From: Oscillospiraceae bacterium
GTDB lineage: Bacteria; Bacillota; Clostridia; Oscillospirales; Acutalibacteraceae
Direction of reading: 5' to 3'
Assembly: GCA_015066345.1 (NCBI GenBank)
Contig: SVOQ01000007.1
Coordinates: forward strand, 31,213-95,212
Length of the DNA: 64,000 bases
The notes under the pieces are model-generated. The model ran no database searches. It saw only the letters and a list, made by a program, of their open reading frames with translations, and was not told the DNA's origin. Positions 26,273-34,146 of this stretch are shown piece by piece (the first letter of the stretch is position 1; each line of letters begins with the position of its first letter). The position numbers and the translations under genes are program-made.

Positions 26273-27396
26273 TGGGCGAAATTGTAGAAAATGTCGTACA
26301 AAATGCGGATACGATATTATCTGAAAATGAAGCATATCTGCGTGATAAAAGATTTGCAAAATATACAATACTTGGTGTCAACAAAACTGTAAACCAACAG
26401 GTTAAAAGGGATTTTACCAAGAAAACTGAAGAAAAATTAATTAAACTGGCCAACAGTGTTAATGCGGATGAGCTTAATTATGACATTATGGGTGTTTTGG
26501 GTCGTTGGTTTTTGAATACAGTTATAGGTAAGTTTTTGAAGCAATTGATGGATACCCAACGCATGACGTGTGACGCCTATAACTATTTCGGAGACACAAT
26601 AAGAAAAATCTTTGACCAGGCAAGAACAGCTGACAGAAGATATGCAAACAAGCTTGCAAATTCACCAAAATCAGTTGCCCAAAACAGCGTAATACTGTTG
26701 AAGGGCTTAAATGAAGCTTTTGATTATTATCGAGATAACAAAGACTATGGCTGTTCAATAACACACTCTCTTGAAGAAGTGTATAAACGTAATGGTGATG
26801 TAGTTGTTGCTAAGCTTGAGCTGGATCCCGAAGTTAAAAAATTCAAAATAGAGAACTTTGTTCAGGAACAGAGTAATATGAATGTTTTTAATGAGCATTC
26901 CTCTAAGGTTTACAAAGAACTCGGACTTGATGATGTTTCGATAGATACATCGGCTATAGGCAAAGCAATTAATGGATACGAACAGGAGATAAACAAAGCG
27001 GTACAGCTTTTGGTAGATAAAGTGAACAAGGCTGCTGACGGTAAGAGGGTAAGTATTATACAGAAGCAAATAAAAGATGAAACTGCTTCCGGCTTAATTT
27101 CCGGATTAATTGATGCCACCGGCTTAACAGGTGTAGCAAAGGGTGCTTTTAAGATACATATTTTAAAATTGACTAAAGAGACAATAGAAAAAAACTATAG
27201 GGATTTATTTACTAAGATAGCTGCAGGCAAATCAGATGATTATGCGCAATTAGAGAATCTCTATAATCAATTAAAGGACCTGGAACAGGTAATTCTTTAT
27301 ACGTATAGAGACATATATGAATTTGAGCCCGATAAACAGGTAGAAGTGAATGAATGGATTGGCGATGTTCAAGCTGAAGCGTGGCCTGTTTCTTAA
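26272..27396 (+). CDS. Putative type VII substrate of unknown activity, cassette 2
   Basis: This 374-residue, mostly helical protein has no signal peptide. A hydrophobic, glycine-containing stretch (about 275-300, SGLISGLIDATGLTGVAKGAF) recalls the membrane-active segment of LXG toxins. I cannot assign a toxin domain or catalytic motif. Its place after a coiled-coil gene and two small helical genes, in the order of cassette 1, suggests that it is an exported effector. No immunity gene follows: the next coding sequence is a 21-codon frame and then a new promoter. It could also be structural. AAGGAG lies 13 bp before the ATG. Confidence 0.6.
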   Translation: MGEIVENVVQNADTILSENEAYLRDKRFAKYTILGVNKTVNQQVKRDFTKKTEEKLIKLANSVNADELNYDIMGVLGRWFLNTVIGKFLKQLMDTQRMTCDAYNYFGDTIRKIFDQARTADRRYANKLANSPKSVAQNSVILLKGLNEAFDYYRDNKDYGCSITHSLEEVYKRNGDVVVAKLELDPEVKKFKIENFVQEQSNMNVFNEHSSKVYKELGLDDVSIDTSAIGKAINGYEQEINKAVQLLVDKVNKAADGKRVSIIQKQIKDETASGLISGLIDATGLTGVAKGAFKIHILKLTKETIEKNYRDLFTKIAAGKSDDYAQLENLYNQLKDLEQVILYTYRDIYEFEPDKQVEVNEWIGDVQAEAWPVS

Positions 27397-27400
27397 AAGA

Positions 27401-27456
27401 TTTCAGTAACGTAAGGACTACAAATCTACTGAAAAAGGAGTGTCTTGTAGTTTTTT
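27401..27456 (+). other. Interlocking hairpins (possible pseudoknot or attenuator)
   Basis: TTTCAGTA (27401-27408) pairs with TACTGAAA (27427-27434). ACTACAA (27417-27423), inside that loop, pairs with TTGTAGT (27445-27451), which runs into TTTTT. Pairing is perfect in both arms, so the RNA could form an H-type pseudoknot or switch between two states. It follows the cassette-2 effector stop by 5 bp and may be its terminator. Confidence 0.45.
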
Positions 27457-27557
27457 GATTGTAAAATCTAGTTGGCAAAAAACAAATCCACCTGTAAAAA
27501 ATAGATACCTTTATAAAGTGTTTTGAATAGGTATATGTAAAGTCCAAGGATGACTAT

Positions 27558-27623
27558 ATGGGCAAAAACGATAATCCTCTTACGGACTTGACAGAACCGG
27601 AAAACATATTCGGTAATTGGTAA
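27558..27623 (+). CDS. Candidate 21-residue small protein
   Basis: This is a short frame encoding MGKNDNPLTDLTEPENIFGN plus a final Trp, with AAGGA (27546-27550) 7 bp upstream. A strong terminator begins 8 bp after the stop. It lies between the putative cassette-2 terminator and the cassette-3 promoter, with no convincing promoter of its own. It may be a real small gene, a leader peptide, or the remains of a lost cassette gene (for example an immunity gene). I recognise no family. Confidence 0.35.
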   Translation: MGKNDNPLTDLTEPENIFGNW

Positions 27624-27630
27624 TAAACAT

Positions 27631-27670
27631 AAACCCTCGGACATAGTACGGGCTTCGTCCGAGGGTTTTT
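27631..27670 (+). terminator. Rho-independent terminator before cassette 3
   Basis: Stem AAACCCTCGGAC / GTCCGAGGGTTT (27631-27668) is followed by a T-run to 27670. It isolates cassette 3 from upstream transcription. Apart from this, the small frame and the hairpins, nothing else is seen in 27397-27740. Confidence 0.92.
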
Positions 27671-27740
27671 AATGTTCTCTTTCGTCTTTTTGCTACATTT
27701 ATTTGATAGTTTCTTGTAAATATCGCCAAAATAACATAAG

Positions 27741-27785
27741 TACTCTGTGAGAGTATTATCAAATGCAGTGTGTTTGTGGGATAAT
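27741..27785 (+). promoter_or_regulatory. Promoter of effector cassette 3 (shared type VII element, copy C)
   Basis: The perfect dyad TACTCT-GTG-AGAGTA (27741-27755) abuts -35 TTATCA (27756-27761), with an 18-bp spacer and extended -10 TGG-GATAAT (27777-27785). This copy has the most symmetrical dyad. It shows that the cassette-3 start must lie downstream of 27785. Confidence 0.75.
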
Positions 27786-27818
27786 GAAAGTAATAGATTG
27801 CAGAAAAGGGGTTTTTTT

Positions 27819-28268
27819 GTGGATATAGCCGGAATTAATGCACAAATTCAAGAAGCGAAAAGGCAACGCAAAAAATTAAACACAGAAAAAGCAAAAAAAG
27901 AAAAAGAGGTTAAAACAGGCGAAGGTTTATTTGATAATGTTGCGGATTTCAAGAAAAAATCTACAGGGGCTGTAAATGATTTTGAAAATAAACTTAACGC
28001 AAGATGCGAAAAGATGCCCGGTAATTTTGGTAATTACTATAAGAGGCAGATTAAGTCTGCATTGAAAGATAGTAATGCTTACGAAGCGGATCAAATGGTC
28101 GGAAATATTTTGGAAGCTATTAAGAATAAAATATTTGACTTGGACGGTGCAATTGAGGGTCTTAAAAATAAGATAGAAGGATTGAACAACTGGCTCAGGC
28201 AACTGGGCGATATGCTTGAGGATGCCAAAGAAGCGGTGGAAGATGCTTTTACAGGGGGAGATAAATAA
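27819..28268 (+). CDS. Coiled-coil effector partner, cassette 3
   Basis: This protein has 149 residues with a GTG start at 27819, preceded by AAAGGGG at a good distance. A longer frame from 27747 would overlap the promoter and is rejected. Charged coiled coils are seen at residues about 5-35 (IQEAKRQRKKLNTEKAKKEK) and 85-145. Length, composition and place match the first genes of cassettes 1 and 2. The stop overlaps the next start (TAATG), so translation is probably coupled. Confidence 0.75.
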   Translation: MDIAGINAQIQEAKRQRKKLNTEKAKKEKEVKTGEGLFDNVADFKKKSTGAVNDFENKLNARCEKMPGNFGNYYKRQIKSALKDSNAYEADQMVGNILEAIKNKIFDLDGAIEGLKNKIEGLNNWLRQLGDMLEDAKEAVEDAFTGGDK

Positions 28269-28546
28269 TGGAGTTAAAATATGATATACCTCAAATAAGG
28301 GCAGCTTCATCAGAATGTGCAACGATAGCGGAAGAGGTTAAATTTAACGGCACAAAACTTCTGAATTTGAATGAGAAAAACTATGGCACGGTTAAGGACG
28401 AGATTGATATTATTATAAATGATATGTCGGGTTGTGCCACGGACACACAAAACTTTTTGACAAACGCTGTCACATTTATTTCAAAGGTTGCTAAACATTT
28501 CGAAGATATGGATAAAGAAGTTGCAAGAGAGGTGGAGAATTCTTAA
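28268..28546 (+). CDS. Small helical partner protein, cassette 3
   Basis: The 92-residue helical acidic protein has no signal peptide. It begins LKYDIPQIRAASSECATIAE, in the manner of WXG100-like or TIGR04197-like partners, but lacks W-x-G. GGGGGAG lies before its ATG, which overlaps the previous stop. It ends 1 bp before the large cassette-3 gene, so the three are one transcription unit. Confidence 0.7.
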   Translation: MELKYDIPQIRAASSECATIAEEVKFNGTKLLNLNEKNYGTVKDEIDIIINDMSGCATDTQNFLTNAVTFISKVAKHFEDMDKEVAREVENS

Positions 28547-28547
28547 T

Positions 28548-30428
28548 ATGAAACTGAATTATCCCAAATATGAAAAACTTTCAGAGGTTTTTCTTAAAGA
28601 AAATGAAAACATTAAGAAAGAATACCTTTCTTACGCTGAATGTTTAAACAGGCTTACTAAAAATGGTGTGCAATCCGGTAAGGTGCATAACGAACTGTTA
28701 ATTTATACATCGTACGTGGAAAAAGTACCTGAAATGATAGACGCTATATCAAAAAAGATAAAGGCATTTTTCCCCGCATATCTTGATGATATGAACGCTG
28801 CTCAGAAATTTGAAGGCGAATACATTCTCTATGAAGAAAACTATACGGGAACAAGAGACTATACAGAAGAAGGCTTTCTTCAAATGCAAAAGGACTGCGA
28901 TTCTATTGATTCGGATGCTAATGTCTTTGAAAATATCGGAGATTGGTGGGAAGATTTGATTTATGGATTACTGGGATTCGTTGGAAAAGCATTTAATTGG
29001 TGGGATGCCAGACAAACGAGATACTATTTGATGGAAGTAAATGACATAGCAAAAAAACAGCTTAACGACATAAAGGATAATTTACACGCAGCACAAGCGC
29101 ATTACCTTCTCAGTGCCATGAGCATACATGATTGCATTGTTGATTTAAAGCAATACATTTCAATTTTGAATGAAATCAACGGGTGTGATGTGGGGAACTT
29201 TTCTATGACCACGTTTGCTTTAAAGCTTTCAAAAATTTATAATGAAATTTATGATACCCTTGATGAAGTATATGTTGATGAAGGAATAAGCTGGAAAGCT
29301 GTTGAAAAATTCATAAAAACCGACGACGTTGAAGAGTTTTTTGACAGATACTCGGTAGAAGTCAAGGAGTTTTTGGCAGATTTGTCATCAATGGATATGA
29401 AGGATAAAGAATTCTGGCTTATGACGATATCTCAGTTGTTTGATGTGGCTATCAGGGAGATGATGGGTTGGGTAAGAAAGCTTTTTGGAGACGATTACGA
29501 CTACGAAACCTATCTTTACGACAACGAGATGATGGCTCTTTTTGATCAGATGGCAAAAACCACAACCTTCGAAGATTCCGAATACAAAGATATACTTAAA
29601 GATTATCAGGAGTTTATGGAATTAATCAAAAAGTATGGCGACAAGTGGGAGGAATACCTAACCGGAATCAGGGATGAAAAAGGAAAGCTACTTCTTGATA
29701 AGAGAACTAAGAATTACAAATATTTCAAAGAGTTTTTCCAACAGTTTGAGAATGCTGAGAACATAATTAAATACGGAACAGATATGGTAGAAATTATGGC
29801 TGCTCTCACCGCTGATTACGAAAAAAATCTTGAAATATTAAACACTGTTATTGATGATTGTGACCCCAATAGCGAAATGGCAAAGAGTCTTGCCAGGATC
29901 AGGCTCAGATATGAAAATAGCTGGGAAAATTGTGCATCAATTCTTAAGGAAAAAGTTAATGAATGGGGCGATGACTTTGTAAAAGAAGTTCTAAAACTGA
30001 AACAACTTAATAAATCAAAGATATTTAAGTTCACTAACGTTTTTAAGGTTGTTGGTTGGGTAGAGTTGGCGATTGATGTTGTTAATGAAACAACCGGATT
30101 AGGGGAAGAGTCTCAAGCCAAGCTTCAACTTTTGACTATGGGTTATGAGCAAATCTGGTCTGCGGAAGAAGCATACGCCAACGCCTTAGCCGAAGTAAAA
30201 GAGTGCGATCCCAATAGCGAAGAGTATCAGCAATGCCTAAAGGATTTTGCAACAAGCTTTGAGTATTATCGCTTGACGTTAAAAAGATTGTACGATAAAA
30301 TGGCTTTGGCTTCATCGGGGGATAAACAGGATTATTACCGCTATTGTGCTGAGAAATTTGAACAACTTAATTTGGAGAACTATGAGCATTTTGATGTAAA
30401 AACATACGAAGAATATATAGCCGCATAA
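28548..30428 (+). CDS. Putative type VII substrate of unknown activity, cassette 3
   Basis: This protein has 626 residues with ATG at 28548; a longer frame from 28488 overlaps the upstream gene and has no ribosome site, while GAGGTGGAG (28530-28538) fits the ATG. The first 250 residues are helical and LXG-like (SGKVHNELLIYTSYVEKV). A Trp-rich segment follows (about 135-160: IGDWWEDLIYGLLGFVGKAF and NWWD), possibly membrane-active. The remainder is helical, acidic, and without a toxin motif I know. There is no glycine-rich linker and no immunity gene: a bidirectional terminator and an opposite-strand gene follow. It may be an effector with an undescribed activity, or an export accessory protein. 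Confidence 0.6.
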   Translation: MKLNYPKYEKLSEVFLKENENIKKEYLSYAECLNRLTKNGVQSGKVHNELLIYTSYVEKVPEMIDAISKKIKAFFPAYLDDMNAAQKFEGEYILYEENYTGTRDYTEEGFLQMQKDCDSIDSDANVFENIGDWWEDLIYGLLGFVGKAFNWWDARQTRYYLMEVNDIAKKQLNDIKDNLHAAQAHYLLSAMSIHDCIVDLKQYISILNEINGCDVGNFSMTTFALKLSKIYNEIYDTLDEVYVDEGISWKAVEKFIKTDDVEEFFDRYSVEVKEFLADLSSMDMKDKEFWLMTISQLFDVAIREMMGWVRKLFGDDYDYETYLYDNEMMALFDQMAKTTTFEDSEYKDILKDYQEFMELIKKYGDKWEEYLTGIRDEKGKLLLDKRTKNYKYFKEFFQQFENAENIIKYGTDMVEIMAALTADYEKNLEILNTVIDDCDPNSEMAKSLARIRLRYENSWENCASILKEKVNEWGDDFVKEVLKLKQLNKSKIFKFTNVFKVVGWVELAIDVVNETTGLGEESQAKLQLLTMGYEQIWSAEEAYANALAEVKECDPNSEEYQQCLKDFATSFEYYRLTLKRLYDKMALASSGDKQDYYRYCAEKFEQLNLENYEHFDVKTYEEYIAA

Positions 30429-30429
30429 C

Positions 30430-30462
30430 AAAAAGCAACCGAGAAAATCGGTTGCTTTTTTT
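30430..30462. terminator. Bidirectional terminator between cassette 3 and the opposite-strand HTH gene
   Basis: The symmetrical stem AAAAAGCAACCGA / TCGGTTGCTTTTT has T-runs on both strands. It ends the type VII island on + and the 30475-32863 unit on -. Confidence 0.92.
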
Positions 30463-30474
30463 ATCCGGGTAAAT

Positions 30475-30900
30475 TCACCACAAGGCTTTTAATGAATGGG
30501 ACTCTAAAAGCTCCTGTGTTTCGTTCAGATTAAGATTGTGGGTTATGGCGTATAAGATGATACTGTCTCTATGTATTGTTGCGGTTAAGGGTGCCCAATC
30601 GTAAACAGCCAAAGCCTTCTGGCAGGTTTTAACGGGGAGCTCCATAGCAATACAGATTTTTATTAAAATATCCCGTGAGGGATGTTTTTTCCCTTTTAGA
30701 ATATCATAAAAATATGTATAGCTTATATCAGCTCTGTTGATGATTGTGTTTTTTGGTATAGTCGTTTTTTCAAAAGTTTTTTTCCAAAACTGTTCCGGCT
30801 TTTTTTCTTTTATTATAAGTCCGTATTCCTTCCAGAAATCTTCGTATGTTTTTTCGGGTTGGGATAATTGTGATAAAAGACGGTCCGCAAGTTTACTCAT
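30475..30900 (-). CDS. HTH (XRE-like) regulator, paralogue of 33699-34133
   Basis: The 141-residue protein has a central region (about 45-95) with a helix-turn-helix pattern (PKNTIINRADISYTYFYDIL, then GKKHPSRDILIKICIAMEL), like XRE-type DNA-binding domains. The C-terminal half is helical (RDSIILYAITHNLNLNETQE). The protein at 33699 is similar throughout, so the two are paralogues. It lies 34 bp after the OmpA-domain lipoprotein on the same strand and probably shares its transcript. It may control the adjacent type VII cassettes; no target is proven. GAGAGG precedes the ATG. Confidence 0.75.
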   Translation of the reverse strand: MSKLADRLLSQLSQPEKTYEDFWKEYGLIIKEKKPEQFWKKTFEKTTIPKNTIINRADISYTYFYDILKGKKHPSRDILIKICIAMELPVKTCQKALAVYDWAPLTATIHRDSIILYAITHNLNLNETQELLESHSLKALW

Positions 30901-30934
30901 AAGTGTACCTCTCGAATATGCTGATTATTACCCA

Positions 30935-32863
30935 TTAATCTATAAGGTCGATATTGAGCATAAAGCGGAATGATACGCGGCGGGATGCTGCCATATCAAC
31001 GTTTCCGTCTGCACCGTATACGGGCTGACTGTTTGAGTAGCCCACTGCTTCAAGGTTTTCAACGAAGCGTTTAACAGCGGCACCGTCTGTGGTTGATACA
31101 CAGTAATTCTTTACATTTGTTGCTCTGTCAACAGAGAGCTGCATATCGCTTGCGTATGTTGCATCTGCGGTAGGAGCTGTATGACCTTCAACGAATGTTT
31201 TTGAAATGAAGCCGTCATATTCCTCGGAATAAGCGATTGATGTATATGCTTTTACAAATTTATCGAGGAAAGCCTTACCGTCTGCAGTAAGCTCTGCGGA
31301 GTCACCGCCGAACAATACGGAGGAATCCATTGCAAGCTCACCTGTTTCCTTATTTACCGTAACGGTAATACCCTCTTTTTCGAAGCTTGCAATAAGGTCA
31401 CTGAGGAGCTTATCTTTTTTATCCATCAATTCTTTAAGCTGAGCTTCGTTAACAATGAGGTAAATGTCTGTACCTCCGTTATACTTTGCATAAACATAGT
31501 AAGCGGTACCGCGTACGGTTGTGTATGTATAGGAATTGTAATTTTCGAGTACGGTTTCGCCTGAAATTACGTTGACGATATTGTAGAGATTGTTTGTGGA
31601 GGCTGTTTTTACAAGCCAGGGGGCAAAGCTATAGCCCTCGATTGTGTAATCGGCATCCTTATATGAATAGAACATATAATTATCATCGGATTTATCATAT
31701 GCCACAAATTCATCTTTGAAAATAACCTTGTTCTTTTTTTCTGTGTCCTCAAACAGAACATCACCCTTTGAATTGATTAAGGTATAGGTTTCGTTGTTTC
31801 TGAGGAAGTAGTAATCGCCGAACATTGAGTTGTAAGAGATGTTCTCATATGAACCCTTAATAACATTTTTGCCCGTAACATCATAAACGGTATTATCAAC
31901 TAAAACTAAATCGCCATAGAATGAAGGCATTGAGGTAAATTCAGTGGATAAAACCTTACCTGTTTTGTCCATAACGACGTAAGCTGTTGTGCCGTCTTTG
32001 TAAACGGAAGCGGTATAATAGTCACCGTTTACGTATTTGGGGATATAAGAAGCAAGGTCATAATCGAATAATTTTTCACCGTTAGTGTCATAAACAGTGC
32101 CGATTTTACCTTCAATGGTGTATGAACCGTCGTCGAAAAGCTTGTTATGTACAAGTTCTTTACCGTTTGCATCCACTACGTGACGGTTACCCTCGTCATC
32201 ATTATAAGCAATGAAATTACCGTATGCTACAACCGACTGGTCAGCAGTACCTGAAATACCCGGAACCATTTTACCTGTCGTTTTATCGTAAACATACCAT
32301 TTACCGGCAAATAAAAAGTCTTCCTCTTCGTTGGCTAAGGTTGCACTTATGGGTTTGGATACATCACGGTCGTCGTATGCAACGAGTGCACGGTCTTTTG
32401 AACCAACAATGTTTGTTGCTTCGATGGCGAGGAAATATCTGTCGCCAATACTTTGAACATATGCATATGCTTCGGGAACTAAAACTTTTCCTTTTCCGTC
32501 TATGAGACCGGTGTCGTTTAGTGTTTCGGCATTATTGATTTTACGATCTCCGGTTTTAGAAACTTTGAAATACAAGCCGACGGGTGTACAGTTAACGTAT
32601 ACTGCACCTGTGTCGTAGTTACCGTCCAAGGACATAACGCCGTATTTCTCGGTAGCTTCATCCTGATAATAAAGACCACCTTCGGCAGTCGAGAAATCAT
32701 CGGAGGTTAAGCTACCGACTTTTTCAACCATAAGGCTATCAGGCATAGCACCCTTGGTTAATTCGTTTGCTTCGTTATCGGATTTGTTTTTTCCCCCACA
32801 TGCTGCAAAAGAAAGAAGCATGATACCGACAAGAAGCAATGATAAAAACTTTTTCGTTTTCAT
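30935..32863 (-). CDS. Lipoprotein with C-terminal OmpA-like peptidoglycan-binding domain
   Basis: The protein has 642 residues. The signal peptide ends in a lipobox (LLSFAAC, Cys22), so it is attached to the outer face of the membrane. Residues 60-480 are strand-rich, with recurring YDxxGK phrases (VMDKTGKVL, LINSKGDVLFE), resembling WG/beta-propeller-like repeats. Residues about 505-640 are OmpA-like: ELTADGKAFLDKFV, VEGHT, LSVDRATNVKNYC, and AASRRVSF at the end. OmpA-like domains hold proteins to peptidoglycan; they are less common in Gram-positives than PASTA or LysM. A plausible role is anchoring at the wall near the secretion machine, which is inference. AAGGAGATG precedes the ATG. Confidence 0.85.
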   Translation of the reverse strand: MKTKKFLSLLLVGIMLLSFAACGGKNKSDNEANELTKGAMPDSLMVEKVGSLTSDDFSTAEGGLYYQDEATEKYGVMSLDGNYDTGAVYVNCTPVGLYFKVSKTGDRKINNAETLNDTGLIDGKGKVLVPEAYAYVQSIGDRYFLAIEATNIVGSKDRALVAYDDRDVSKPISATLANEEEDFLFAGKWYVYDKTTGKMVPGISGTADQSVVAYGNFIAYNDDEGNRHVVDANGKELVHNKLFDDGSYTIEGKIGTVYDTNGEKLFDYDLASYIPKYVNGDYYTASVYKDGTTAYVVMDKTGKVLSTEFTSMPSFYGDLVLVDNTVYDVTGKNVIKGSYENISYNSMFGDYYFLRNNETYTLINSKGDVLFEDTEKKNKVIFKDEFVAYDKSDDNYMFYSYKDADYTIEGYSFAPWLVKTASTNNLYNIVNVISGETVLENYNSYTYTTVRGTAYYVYAKYNGGTDIYLIVNEAQLKELMDKKDKLLSDLIASFEKEGITVTVNKETGELAMDSSVLFGGDSAELTADGKAFLDKFVKAYTSIAYSEEYDGFISKTFVEGHTAPTADATYASDMQLSVDRATNVKNYCVSTTDGAAVKRFVENLEAVGYSNSQPVYGADGNVDMAASRRVSFRFMLNIDLID

Positions 32864-32892
32864 AAAAACATCTCCTTATTTAAGATAAAAAT

Positions 32893-32920
32893 ATTATAAC
32901 ATCGGTAAATGTGTTTACAA
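32893..32920 (-). promoter_or_regulatory. Promoter of the OmpA-domain lipoprotein gene
   Basis: On the minus strand TTGTAA (32920-32915), 16 bp, then a perfect TATAAT (32898-32893), about 30 bp before the ATG. Confidence 0.65.
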
Positions 32921-32968
32921 ATACCCTTGGATAGTACACCCTTAAGTATATAAGTACACTTACCGATG
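32900..32968. repeat. 9-bp inverted repeat spanning the lipoprotein promoter
   Basis: CATCGGTAA (32900-32908) and TTACCGATG (32960-32968) are perfect inverted arms 51 bp apart, with extra partial matches inside (ATGTG / ACAC). The left arm lies between the -10 and -35 boxes. It could be a regulator site pair with looping, or part of the 3' end of the kinase transcript. Confidence 0.5.
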
Positions 32969-32970
32969 CT

Positions 32971-33702
32971 CTAAAAACATTTGACTTTTTTTAGGTCTGA
33001 TATAAGTTTTTCAACAGTCTGATACCTGTTGTACATTTGAGTTTCAGTACATTTTTTTATGATTTTTCCCAATCTTCCCGAAGGAGTTTTTATAGAGGGG
33101 TGACAACCGACAATCAGTTCATTAAGAAGAACGCCAAGGGCAAAAATATCAGTTGGGGGTGTGGATTGGTGTATACCGTATTGTTCGGGGGCAGCGTAAC
33201 CTACAGTACCGAGACTTACGGTATCTTTTCCCTCACTATCTGTAAGCAATCGTGCAGCCGACAAATCAATAAGCACCGCATTGCCGTCCGGTGTGATAAT
33301 TACATTTTCGGGTTTTATATCTCTGTGTATTATTTGTTTTGAGTGAAGAAATCTCAACGCTTCGCAAATTTGCAAAACATATTTTATTGTTTGTTTCGGT
33401 TTCAGTGGAGTCACTTTAATAGTTTCCGCGAGAGTTTTACCTTCTACGTAGCTTTCCAACACCAACAAATAGTTTTCGCAGGAGCAAATGTCGTAAATTG
33501 TGGGTAAATTGGGAGCGGAAACACCCTTCAAAAGCCTGAAAATATGGTCATTGCGATTTTGAGATCGGATACATACCAATTTATTTCCGGAACTGTTGTG
33601 TTTGAAAATATCGATTTTTACCGCTTCTTCGTTCTTAGAACATCTGATATGAGTGTAATCGTCAATCAGTGTTTTGTTTATATATTCTTCGTAACGGCTC
33701 AT
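32971..33702 (-). CDS. Cytosolic protein kinase-like protein with degraded ATP-site motifs
   Basis: The 243-residue protein has no membrane helix. The C-lobe is well kept: IIHRDIKPENVII, GTVGYAAPEQYG and TDIFALGVLLNELIVG. The N-lobe is not: no glycine-rich loop is visible (YTHIRCSKNEEAVKI), the VAIK-like strand reads KLVCIRS with Arg for Lys, and DFG is DLS. Catalytic Asp residues remain, so it may be a weak kinase or a pseudokinase. Its ATG overlaps the stop of the HTH gene (ATGA), an unusual HTH-kinase pair suggesting that it binds or phosphorylates that regulator. The type VII genes on the other strand encode FHA proteins that may read its products. Confidence 0.8.
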   Translation of the reverse strand: MSRYEEYINKTLIDDYTHIRCSKNEEAVKIDIFKHNSSGNKLVCIRSQNRNDHIFRLLKGVSAPNLPTIYDICSCENYLLVLESYVEGKTLAETIKVTPLKPKQTIKYVLQICEALRFLHSKQIIHRDIKPENVIITPDGNAVLIDLSAARLLTDSEGKDTVSLGTVGYAAPEQYGIHQSTPPTDIFALGVLLNELIVGCHPSIKTPSGRLGKIIKKCTETQMYNRYQTVEKLISDLKKVKCF

Positions 33703-34133
33703 ATTGTTTTGAGTCCTTTTTCGCCTTGTGAAACGAGCATATCCTCAACTTCGTATAAAGAGAGTTTGTGGGTAAGTGCGTAAATGAGAATACTGTCACG
33801 TTTGTTCTTGGGGTAAAGGTATGCCCAGTTATAGAGCTTAAGGGCAGTCTGGCAATCATCTATATCGAGGCCCATACTAATATATATTTTAACTATTGTA
33901 TCTCTTGCGGGAATGCTTTTTCCGCCGATTATATTATAGAAATATGTATAGCCCATATCGGCACCGTTTATAATGTCAATTTTTGCCATTTTGCTTTTTT
34001 TGATTGTTTTTTTCCAAAACGCAGTTAAGTCTTTTACCACGAAAGAATCCTCGTTCTCGGAAAGATAGTCTTCATAACTGATATTTTGTAATTTTAATTG
34101 TTCGAGCAGATCATCTGTTCTTTTATATTCCAT
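33699..34133 (-). CDS. HTH (XRE-like) regulator coupled to the kinase gene
   Basis: The protein has 144 residues from the ATG at 34133, chosen because GGTGA lies 5 bp before it; a longer frame to 34169 would overlap the upstream gene. The helix-turn-helix region is about 50-100 (KIDIINGADMGYTYFYNIIG, then GKSIPARDTIVKIYISMGL), and the C-terminal half is helical. It is clearly paralogous to the protein at 30475 (shared YTYFY, GK, RD, KI and DSI positions). It is encoded between an LRR membrane protein and a kinase on one probable transcript. It may be a phosphorylation-controlled regulator; this is inference. Confidence 0.75.
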   Translation of the reverse strand: MEYKRTDDLLEQLKLQNISYEDYLSENEDSFVVKDLTAFWKKTIKKSKMAKIDIINGADMGYTYFYNIIGGKSIPARDTIVKIYISMGLDIDDCQTALKLYNWAYLYPKNKRDSILIYALTHKLSLYEVEDMLVSQGEKGLKTI

Positions 34134-34146
34134 ATTTATCACCATA

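Noticed and set aside
25148..27785. The three dyads as CRISPR repeats or attachment sites
   Set aside because: They are kilobases apart, each sits exactly at a promoter, and there are no spacers, cas genes or integrase.
27747..27818. N-terminal extension of the cassette-3 coiled-coil protein from a GTG at 27747
   Set aside because: It would start inside the dyad and before the -10 box. The GTG at 27819 has a good ribosome site.
28488..28547. Earlier TTG start for the 626-residue cassette-3 protein
   Set aside because: It overlaps the upstream gene and has no ribosome site; the ATG at 28548 has GAGGTGGAG.
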